Shown: piece by piece, positions 1 to 4,866 of the stretch
Layout: each line of letters starts with the position of its first letter
Position numbering within the stretch: position 1 is the stretch's first letter
Assembly: GCA_903932695.1 (NCBI GenBank)
Contig: CAIZGZ010000183.1
Location: 1-7,630, forward strand
Length of the DNA: 7,630 nucleotides
Source of the DNA: an uncultured Actinomycetes bacterium
Lineage (GTDB): Bacteria > Actinomycetota > Actinomycetes > Nanopelagicales > Nanopelagicaceae
Reading direction: 5' to 3'
The notes under the pieces: model-generated
Databases searched by the model: none
Told to the model about the DNA's origin: nothing
Seen by the model: the letters and a program-made list of their open reading frames with translations, nothing else
Position numbers and translations under genes: made by a program

Positions 1-236
1 ACGCCGTTCGGGATCTCTGTGATCAGCCCCGAGGCGGTGTGCATCTCGCGCACAAAGTCGTTCATGCCATCGATCGACTCTTGGCTGGCCTTGACCACCA
101 AGTCCACGCCTTCGCCCAGGATATTGAGCTGGGAGTCGGTCACCAAGACCGCGATCTCGACCAGGACATCTTTGTCGAGCTCAAGGCCCGTCATCTCGCA
201 ATCAACCCAGATTAGGTTCGGCGCTTCATTTCCCAT
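1..236 (-). CDS. orn: Oligoribonuclease (partial, C-terminus beyond left edge)
   Basis: Orn is a cytoplasmic DEDD-family 3'-5' exoribonuclease that degrades very short RNAs and linear dinucleotides at the end of mRNA decay and c-di-GMP/pGpG turnover. Only the first 78 codons are present; the gene reads leftward off the window. The protein begins MGNEAPNLIWVDCEMTGLEL. The segment WVDCEMTGL carries the Exo I motif with the metal-binding Asp and Glu, and the following VEIAVLVTDSQLNILGEG is typical of the family. Further on, MNDFVREMHTASGLI corresponds to the conserved H-S/A-SGL segment. The ExoII and ExoIII motifs would lie outside the window. The ATG at 236 is the natural start because the Exo I motif follows at the usual distance. 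The gene is divergent from pstC and has no functional link to it beyond the shared spacer. The identity is secure from sequence similarity by eye. Confidence 0.93.
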   Translation of the reverse strand, partial: MGNEAPNLIWVDCEMTGLELDKDVLVEIAVLVTDSQLNILGEGVDLVVKASQESIDGMNDFVREMHTASGLITEIPNG

Positions 237-242
237 GGGCCA

Positions 243-248
243 ACCTTA
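243..248 (-). promoter_or_regulatory. Candidate -10 element for a leaderless orn transcript
   Basis: Read on the minus strand this is TAAGGT followed by exactly six bases (TGGCCC) and then the orn ATG. That fits the actinobacterial TANNNT -10 hexamer, which would place the transcription start on the A of the start codon, as in leaderless mRNAs. The same arrangement occurs before ettA. An alternative reading is that AAGG is a modest Shine-Dalgarno 8 bases before the ATG. No convincing -35 box was seen. Confidence 0.4.
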
Positions 249-291
249 GGGGAATCTGCGCTCGCCGCCGGCTGAGTGGGCCGAAATGGGA

Positions 292-324
292 TTTCACCTT
301 TCGTTCACCTTCAGTTAACCCAGC
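292..324 (+). promoter_or_regulatory. PHO box (three 11-bp direct repeats) upstream of pstC
   Basis: Three direct repeats with an exact 11-base period are visible: TTTCACCTTTC (292-302), GTTCACCTTCA (303-313) and GTTAACCCAGC (314-324). They match the conserved heptamer GTTCACC of PhoP-binding direct-repeat units described in Streptomyces, where PhoP activates phosphate uptake genes under phosphate limitation. The third unit is well placed to substitute for a -35 box: 18 bases after GTTAAC there is TACCCA (338-343), a weak -10 candidate. The box lies 40 bases before the pstC start, so PhoP activation of the pstCAB transcript is the likely role. The repeats are seen directly; the regulator and promoter position are inferred. 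Confidence 0.82.
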
Positions 325-363
325 AGCCCCCTACACCTACCCAAATAGGTCGATCATTGCCGC

Positions 364-1362
364 GTGAGTTCAACTATGACACCGAACCCCGTCGCCACCC
401 CACCTCGGCGCGAGATCACTACCAAGCCTCGATTCTCCGACAAAGTCTTTCGCGGAGTCGTTACGGGTGGTGGCCTTTCATCACTCATCGTTCTCGGTCT
501 GATCCTTGGCTTCTTGTTATACGAAGGTTACGGAACTCTTAAGTCACAAGGTCTCCACTTTTTAACTGGCAGTAACTGGAACGCTGTTGCTGATGCAAAC
601 GGACTCTTCGATCCAAAGGCTTCGCAATTTGGTATCGCAGCGATGTTGATCGGCACCTTAATCGTTGCGACTATCGCGGTGATCGTTGGTGTGCCAATCA
701 GCGTTGGTGCGGCGATCTATCTAACTTTCTATGCACCACAATTTATTCGCAAGATCATGGTTGCGGCGATCGATTTGATGGCAGCTTTCCCATCGGTTCT
801 CTTCGGTCTCTGGGGATTTTTTGTTCTCGAATCGAGCGGTGAATATTGGGCGAAGTTGCTCAATAAATATTTCAGTTGGATCCCGATCTTCAAACTTCCA
901 ACACCATATGTTCAGCACTCACCATTTATTGCTGGCCTCGTGCTTGCGATCATGATTATTCCGATCGTGACATCTGTATCGCGCGAAGTATTTTCACAGA
1001 CTCCACTTGATCGTATTCAAGCTGCATACGCTCTTGGTGCAACTCGTTGGGCAATGATCCGCGCAGTTGCGTTCCCTTATGCACGCTCTGGCATCGTTGG
1101 CGGCGTCATGCTCGGTCTTGGTCGCGCAATGGGTGAGACCGTTGCCGTCTACACAGTTCTTAATATTGTCTATCAGGTGAACTGGCACATCCTCTTTAGC
1201 GCCGGCGGAAATATCGCCTCGATGATCCTGCTCAAGTTCGGTGAAGCTTCACCACAAGAGATTAAGGCGCTGATGGCCGCAGGCTTGGTGCTCTTCATGC
1301 TCACCTTGCTCGTGAACTCAGCTGCAAATGCCATCGTCAACCGTTCGAAGAGTGGTCGCTAA
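364..1362 (+). CDS. pstC: Phosphate ABC transporter permease PstC
   Basis: This is one of the two integral membrane subunits of the high-affinity phosphate importer, pairing with PstA in the cytoplasmic membrane. The 332-residue protein has a short polar N-terminus (1-28), a first membrane helix at about 32-53, a loop carrying a phosphate-permease-like segment (about 60-88), and further helices from about 92 onward. The cytoplasmic EAA loop that contacts PstB is clear at about 208-245 (EVFSQTPLDRIQAAYALGAT and onward), followed by GLGRAMGETVAV, a PstC/PstA hallmark. The GTG at 364 was chosen as start; an ATG at 376 four codons on is an alternative. Neither has a good Shine-Dalgarno, only AGG at 347-349. 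The stop overlaps the pstA start by one base (TAATG), implying coupled translation. A PHO box lies just upstream. Confidence 0.95.
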   Translation: MSSTMTPNPVATPPRREITTKPRFSDKVFRGVVTGGGLSSLIVLGLILGFLLYEGYGTLKSQGLHFLTGSNWNAVADANGLFDPKASQFGIAAMLIGTLIVATIAVIVGVPISVGAAIYLTFYAPQFIRKIMVAAIDLMAAFPSVLFGLWGFFVLESSGEYWAKLLNKYFSWIPIFKLPTPYVQHSPFIAGLVLAIMIIPIVTSVSREVFSQTPLDRIQAAYALGATRWAMIRAVAFPYARSGIVGGVMLGLGRAMGETVAVYTVLNIVYQVNWHILFSAGGNIASMILLKFGEASPQEIKALMAAGLVLFMLTLLVNSAANAIVNRSKSGR

Positions 1363-2432
1363 TGTCTACTACAGCCCCAGTCGCGCCACAGAAGTTTGAT
1401 GTGAAGCCAACCAAGCCATGGGAGGCATCAGTCGCAGACCGTTCCAAGACGGCGGCAATCTTTATCGCTGCTGTACTCATTTCGTACACACTCGTCGTGC
1501 TAACACCGCTCAAAGGCAAGCTGGCATACGCAGCACTCTTCTTCCTCGCATTTATCGTCATTGATTATGTTTATAACTTTGTTAAGGGCGGCCGGGCTGC
1601 TGCATCTGACTCACTCTTTCGTGGTGTTGTTACCGCCGCGGTCTGCTTAGCCGCAACCCCCATCGTGAGTATCTTGCTCACCGTCTGGGTTCGTGGTCAC
1701 AAGGGACTTCACTGGTCGATCTTCACTAAAGATATGCACTCCAATGCATTCCAAGATCCTGCTAACCAAGGTGGGCTGCTCCACGCAATTATCGGAACAT
1801 TCCTTCTTGTCATTGTTGCGATGATCATCAGTGTGCCGATCGGAATTTTGACCGCGATCTACATCACTGAGATCAAGGGTCGCTTCACTCGCCCTATTCA
1901 ATTCTTGGTGCAAGCGATGTCTGGTGTGCCATCGATTGTTGCTGGTCTTTTTATCTTGGCCGCGATTGTGTATCCGCTTACTAAGTCATTAAATGGCGCC
2001 GAGGGATCACTCGCGTTGGCGATCTTGATGATCCCAACTGTTGCTCGTACCTCACAAGAAGTTCTGCTCTTGATCCCACAAGATCTTCGTGAAGCCGGAG
2101 TCGCACTCGGTGGAACTCAGTGGCGCACCGTCATGATGATCGTTATCCCAGCTGCTCGCAGCGGACTTGTCACCGCAATGATCTTGGGCGTCGCTCGCGT
2201 TGCTGGTGAGACCGCGCCGATCTTGCTCCTTACTGGCGGAAATAACTCCACTAACTGGAACATGTTCCACGGCCCAATGGGCTCGCTGCCAAATTACATC
2301 TGGCAGAGCTTTGGAACCGGAACCGCTGATTCTGTCACCCGTGCATGGGCCGGAATCTTCGTACTCCTTGCGATTGTCCTAGTTCTCTTCGGACTTGCGC
2401 GCACACTCGGCAATCGAAAGGTCGGCAAATAA
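1362..2432 (+). CDS. pstA: Phosphate ABC transporter permease PstA, with N-terminal membrane extension
   Basis: This is the second channel-forming permease of the Pst phosphate importer. The 356-residue protein is longer than the E. coli type (about 296). The extra length is N-terminal: a polar tail (1-28) and two hydrophobic segments at about 30-50 and 53-72, before the segment at about 88-109 that corresponds to the usual first helix. The six-helix core follows. The EAA loop that docks on PstB is at about 233-265 (QEVLLLIPQDLREAGVALGG), followed by GVARVAGETAPILLLTGG (276-293), diagnostic of PstA. The start is fixed by the one-base overlap with the pstC stop, and the stop in turn overlaps an ATG of pstB in the same TAATG fashion, so pstC, pstA and pstB form one tightly coupled unit. 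Start and function are both well supported. Confidence 0.95.
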   Translation: MSTTAPVAPQKFDVKPTKPWEASVADRSKTAAIFIAAVLISYTLVVLTPLKGKLAYAALFFLAFIVIDYVYNFVKGGRAAASDSLFRGVVTAAVCLAATPIVSILLTVWVRGHKGLHWSIFTKDMHSNAFQDPANQGGLLHAIIGTFLLVIVAMIISVPIGILTAIYITEIKGRFTRPIQFLVQAMSGVPSIVAGLFILAAIVYPLTKSLNGAEGSLALAILMIPTVARTSQEVLLLIPQDLREAGVALGGTQWRTVMMIVIPAARSGLVTAMILGVARVAGETAPILLLTGGNNSTNWNMFHGPMGSLPNYIWQSFGTGTADSVTRAWAGIFVLLAIVLVLFGLARTLGNRKVGK

Positions 2433-3355
2433 TGGACGAGCAGAAGAACCCAGCTGACAACTCAGAGAATTCGCAAGAAAATAACCAAGGAGAGAATATG
2501 CAGACCAACACGCAAGCCAATACCCAAGGCAGCGCACTTTCTTCAATCGCGGCTGCGCGCGAAGTGAAGTCGGTTGGCACCCAAGCGATGGGCGTAGGCC
2601 TTGAGGCCCGCGGCATCCACGCCTGGTTCGGTCAGAAGCATGCACTCGCAAATGTCTCGATGGATTTCTGGCCCGGCACTGTTACCGCACTGATCGGTCC
2701 ATCTGGTTGCGGCAAGTCAACCTTCCTTCGCACTCTCAACCGCATGCACGAATTCATTCCTGGTGCTGCAATGGCAGGTGAGGTTCTGCTCAACGGTGAA
2801 GATATTTATGCACCTGGTACCGATGTCACCAAGATTCGTCTTAAGGTCGGCATGGTTTTCCAGAAGCCAAATCCATTCCCATCGATGACCATCGCCGAGA
2901 ACGTTCTTGCTGGCCTGAAGTTGGCCCAGCTCAAGACCGAGAATAAAGATGATTTGCTCGAAGAGTGCCTAGAGCGCGCTGGTCTCTGGTCTGAGGTTAA
3001 GGATCGCCTCAACACCCACGGTGGCGCACTTTCTGGCGGACAACAGCAGCGTCTTTGTATTGCCCGTGCTCTCGCGGTTCGCCCACAAGTTCTCTTGATG
3101 GATGAGCCTTGCTCAGCGCTTGATCCAGGATCAACCTTGAAGATCGAAGAGACCATCTCGCACCTCTCATCGAGCGTCACCATCGTTATTGTGACTCACA
3201 ACATGCAGCAGGCAGCTCGCGTCTCTGATTACACCGCTTTCTTCCTCTCTGACGGCGGCCCTGGTCAGATGATCGAAGTGGGATCTACCAACGAGATCTT
3301 CGCTCGCCCTAAGGATCAGCGCACCGAAAACTACGTGACAGGCCGATTCGGTTAA
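2432..3355 (+). CDS. pstB: Phosphate ABC transporter ATPase PstB
   Basis: PstB is the cytoplasmic ATPase that drives phosphate import through PstCA. Counting from the ATG at 2432, all ABC landmarks are present: Walker A GPSGCGKST (89-97), Q-loop in MVFQKPNPFP, signature LSGGQQQR (200-207), Walker B ending MDEP (223-226), D-loop SALDP, and H-loop VTHNM with His256. The phrase FQKPNPFPSM is characteristic of PstB. The ABC domain starts near residue 57, leaving a long N-terminus rich in Asn, Gln, Glu and Ser that looks disordered. Two starts compete. The ATG at 2432 overlaps the pstA stop (TAATG), with AAAGG ten bases upstream. The ATG at 2498 has a strong AAGGAGAG just before it and gives a 285-residue protein, nearer the family's usual size of about 260. 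The 2432 start is listed because the overlap matches the pstC/pstA junction and the composition is continuous across both starts. Confidence 0.94.
   Translation: MDEQKNPADNSENSQENNQGENMQTNTQANTQGSALSSIAAAREVKSVGTQAMGVGLEARGIHAWFGQKHALANVSMDFWPGTVTALIGPSGCGKSTFLRTLNRMHEFIPGAAMAGEVLLNGEDIYAPGTDVTKIRLKVGMVFQKPNPFPSMTIAENVLAGLKLAQLKTENKDDLLEECLERAGLWSEVKDRLNTHGGALSGGQQQRLCIARALAVRPQVLLMDEPCSALDPGSTLKIEETISHLSSSVTIVIVTHNMQQAARVSDYTAFFLSDGGPGQMIEVGSTNEIFARPKDQRTENYVTGRFG
2487..2494 (+). promoter_or_regulatory. Strong internal ribosome-binding site for an alternative pstB start
   Basis: AAGGAGAG sits a few bases before the in-frame ATG at 2498, twenty-two codons after the overlap start at 2432. It is one of the best Shine-Dalgarno matches in the window, comparable only to that of pstS, and it makes 2498 a serious candidate for the main or a second pstB start. 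In the 2432 frame it is read as part of the Asn/Gln/Glu-rich tail, where purine-rich codons could produce such a match by chance. Confidence 0.55.
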
Positions 3356-3383
3356 CCCACTGTTCACCTTAAGTTTGTAGGCC
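3351..3383 (+). promoter_or_regulatory. Second PHO box, overlapping the pstB stop and controlling pstS
   Basis: Three units with an exact 11-base period can be read: GTTAACCCACT (3351-3361), GTTCACCTTAA (3362-3372) and the degenerate GTTTGTAGGCC (3373-3383). The first two share GTTAACCCA and GTTCACCTT with the pstC PHO box, but in swapped order. The pstB stop TAA (3353-3355) lies inside the first unit. The second unit falls 17 bases upstream of a TACTTT -10 candidate, so it occupies the -35 position. This suggests a separate PhoP-dependent promoter for pstS. The repeats are visible in the sequence; PhoP binding is inferred. Confidence 0.8.
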
Positions 3384-3384
3384 G

Positions 3385-3390
3385 TACTTT
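3385..3390 (+). promoter_or_regulatory. Candidate -10 element of the pstS promoter
   Basis: TACTTT fits the TANNNT consensus of actinobacterial -10 boxes and is 17 bases after the GTTCAC of the second PHO-box unit (3362-3367). Transcription would begin near 3397, giving a leader of about 80 bases before the pstS ATG. No other -10 with equally good spacing was seen between the PHO box and the gene. Confidence 0.5.
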
Positions 3391-3412
3391 CAGAGGCCAC
3401 TGTGAGTTTCTT

Positions 3413-3440
3413 GGACTCCGTAGGTTTTCCCACGTAGTCC
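3413..3440 (+). other. Imperfect hairpin in the pstS mRNA leader
   Basis: The arms are 3413-3424 and 3429-3440, around a TTTT loop. Pairing is GGACT with AGTCC, CGT with ACG, and GG with CC, separated by two single opposed mismatches, giving ten paired positions in a fully symmetric stem. It lies inside the inferred 5' leader and ends about 23 bases before the Shine-Dalgarno. No T-run follows, so it is not an intrinsic terminator. It could stabilise the mRNA 5' end or be a regulatory element; it may also be incidental. Confidence 0.45.
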
Positions 3441-3463
3441 TCCAACCCTCATAGATACAACTT

Positions 3464-3471
3464 AGGAAAGG
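3464..3471 (+). promoter_or_regulatory. Strong ribosome-binding site of pstS
   Basis: AGGAAAGG lies six bases before the ATG at 3478 and fixes the pstS start immediately ahead of a typical signal peptide. Together with the biased codon use of the gene it points to high-level translation. Confidence 0.75.
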
Positions 3472-3477
3472 TTTTTC

Positions 3478-4629
3478 ATGAAGCTTTCACGCTCAATGAA
3501 GATCGCAGCTGTTGCAGTAGCAGCAGTCGCACTCTCAGCACAATCAGCATTCGCTGGCGGAATCACCGTCACAGGTGGCGGTTCATCTTTCGATGCACCA
3601 CTACTCAACGCTTGTAAGGTTGCTTGGCAGTCAAGCACAGGAAACACCTTCAACTACACATCTTCATCTTCAGGTACCGGACAGTCAAACGAAGATGCTG
3701 GTATCGGCGACATCAACTTTTCAGATTCAGGTTACACACCTGCTAAGGCTTCAGTCCTTAACATCCCAGTAGCAATGGCGCCAATCGCTGTTGGTTACAA
3801 CCTTCCTGGTTCAAAGGATCTCTACCTTTCACAGAAGACACTTTCAGATATCTTCGCTGGCAAGGTTACAAACTGGAACGATGCAGAGATCGCAGCAGAT
3901 AACAATGGTTCTGCTAACTCAGTCGTCTATGCAAAGGATGCAGCAGGAAATGTAAAGAAGGATGCAAAGGGCAACCCAGTCGTTCTTCGCACCGTGACAA
4001 CACAACGTCACTACACACTTCCAAACCAACCAATCCACATCGTTGCTCGCGCTGATTCATCAGGCACAACACAGAACTTCTTGAAGCTCTTCACAAACAA
4101 CCCAGATGCTTCAATCAAGTCAGTATGGACCAAGCCACTAGGTAAGGTTTTCACATCTGTATTCCCTGGTGATGTTAACGCTTCATCAAACATCGGTCGC
4201 ATCCAGACCGCAACAGGTTCTGCTGGTGTAGCTGCTTTGATGAACCAGACACCATACTCAATCGGTTACTTCGAGCCTTCATACGCAACCGGCAAGCTAC
4301 GTAACGCTTTGATCGGTGATGCGAACGGAGATTGGTCTGGCCCAACAGCCGCAGCAACAGCTGCATTCGTTAACGCTGGAACATTCAACGCTCAGGGTCT
4401 CCTACAGTTCGATTACTCAACAAAGACTCCTGGTGCATATGTCCTCGGTATCGTTTCATACGTACTCGTTGACTCAGCACTCTCAACAGATAACGCTAAG
4501 GCAGCAACAAGCTTCATCAACTACTTGTTGAACCCAGCTTGCCCAACAGCTGCTGGCCTTGGATTCTCACCAATCACAGGCACAGTTCTTGCTCACGACC
4601 AAGCTTTGGTTGCAAAGCTCGCTAAGTAA
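3478..4629 (+). CDS. pstS: Phosphate-binding protein PstS (secreted, no lipobox)
   Basis: PstS captures phosphate outside the membrane and delivers it to PstCA. The 383-residue precursor has a Sec signal peptide: basic MKLSRSMK, a hydrophobic Ala/Val core (9-20) and an AxA-type cleavage site SAFA before GG, giving a mature start near residue 27. There is no Cys near the site, so it does not look like a lipoprotein, which is unusual for a Gram-positive PstS. Phosphate-pocket segments typical of the family are present: TGGGSSFDAPLL (32-43), SGTGQSNEDAGIGDINFSDS (65-84), RADSSGTTQNFLKLF (191-205) and SIGYFEPSYA (261-270). Two cysteines, 46 and 355, may form a disulfide. A Lys/Asp-rich stretch at about 152-166 looks like a surface insertion. 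Codon choice differs from the neighbours (Ser mostly TCA, no TCG, ACG or CCG). The gene has its own PHO box and promoter upstream and a terminator downstream. Confidence 0.95.
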   Translation: MKLSRSMKIAAVAVAAVALSAQSAFAGGITVTGGGSSFDAPLLNACKVAWQSSTGNTFNYTSSSSGTGQSNEDAGIGDINFSDSGYTPAKASVLNIPVAMAPIAVGYNLPGSKDLYLSQKTLSDIFAGKVTNWNDAEIAADNNGSANSVVYAKDAAGNVKKDAKGNPVVLRTVTTQRHYTLPNQPIHIVARADSSGTTQNFLKLFTNNPDASIKSVWTKPLGKVFTSVFPGDVNASSNIGRIQTATGSAGVAALMNQTPYSIGYFEPSYATGKLRNALIGDANGDWSGPTAAATAAFVNAGTFNAQGLLQFDYSTKTPGAYVLGIVSYVLVDSALSTDNAKAATSFINYLLNPACPTAAGLGFSPITGTVLAHDQALVAKLAK

Positions 4630-4656
4630 GTACTAGCAACACTCTGTACGTCAGAG

Positions 4657-4694
4657 AGCCGGTCACCCACAACGGGTGGCCGGTTCTTTTTATT
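4657..4694 (+). terminator. Rho-independent terminator after pstS
   Basis: The arms 4657-4668 (AGCCGGTCACCC) and 4674-4685 (GGGTGGCCGGTT) pair over twelve positions, two of them G-U, around a five-base loop ACAAC. A cTTTTTATT tract follows directly. It ends the pst transcript 28 bases after the pstS stop. A smaller hairpin, CTCTG/CAGAG (4642-4656), stands just in front. On the minus strand no T-run follows the stem, so it probably acts only rightward. Confidence 0.92.
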
Positions 4695-4712
4695 GTGAGG
4701 GAATTGGCTTGC

Positions 4713-4789
4713 TGGCGCGCCTGGCAGGAATCGAACCTGCGACAACTCGCTTAGAAGGCGAGTGCTCTATCCGACTGAGCTACAGGCGC
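4713..4789 (-). tRNA. tRNA-Arg (anticodon UCU)
   Basis: Read on the minus strand, a full cloverleaf is present. The acceptor stem GCGCCTG pairs with CAGGCGC in seven perfect pairs. The D arm is GCTC/GAGC around AGTCGGATA. The anticodon stem CTCGC/GCGAG encloses the loop CTTCTAA, with anticodon TCT (plus-strand 4753-4755). The T arm is GCAGG/CCTGC with loop TTCGATT. The discriminator base is G and the CCA end is encoded (4713-4715). UCU reads the AGA and AGG arginine codons. The gene stands alone, converging on the pst operon and divergent from ettA. No phage or integrase gene is visible beside it. Confidence 0.96.
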
Positions 4790-4843
4790 AGATAGGTGAG
4801 AGAACGGTCGTTCGGGATAGTCATTGATGAGGTGAACGGCGCA

Positions 4844-4849
4844 ATTCTA
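4844..4849 (-). promoter_or_regulatory. Possible -10 element for the tRNA-Arg gene
   Basis: On the minus strand this reads TAGAAT, five of six matches to TATAAT and a fit to TANNNT. It would start transcription near 4837 and give a 5' pre-tRNA leader of just under 50 bases. No good -35 box lies 16-18 bases upstream, where the DNA already belongs to the ettA start, so this is only a candidate. Confidence 0.3.
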
Positions 4850-4854
4850 ACCGA

Positions 4855-4860
4855 TAAGGT
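4855..4860 (+). promoter_or_regulatory. Candidate -10 element for a leaderless ettA transcript
   Basis: TAAGGT is followed by exactly six bases (TGGACC) and the ettA ATG at 4867. This is the spacing expected when transcription begins on the A of the start codon. The 16 bases 4855-4870 match the orn start region at 15 positions. Alternatively AAGG (4856-4859) serves as a modest Shine-Dalgarno seven bases before the ATG, with the promoter further upstream (a TTGATG lies at 4824-4829). Confidence 0.4.
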
Positions 4861-4866
4861 TGGACC

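Noticed and set aside
2345..2431. Extending pstB upstream to an ATG at 2345.
   Set aside because: It would overlap the pstA coding region by 88 bases and add residues unlike any PstB. The starts at 2432 and 2498 are far better.
2806..3183. A 125-codon minus-strand open frame within pstB.
   Set aside because: It is a shadow of conserved ABC-domain coding sequence, with a Ser/Arg-rich translation typical of antisense frames.
3466..3488. GAAAG/CTTTC pairing around the pstS start codon as a possible translation-blocking stem.
   Set aside because: It has only five pairs with a 13-base loop, mostly A-T, and is too weak to claim.
4713..4789. tRNA-Arg 3' end as a phage or island attachment site.
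   Set aside because: No integrase, direct repeat of the tRNA end, or foreign-looking gene is visible on either side.
4830..4840. A lone GTTCACC heptamer on the minus strand between the tRNA and ettA, which could suggest a third PHO box.
   Set aside because: Positions 11 bases on either side read CAATGAC and AGAATTG, so there is no direct repeat. One heptamer alone is expected by chance.
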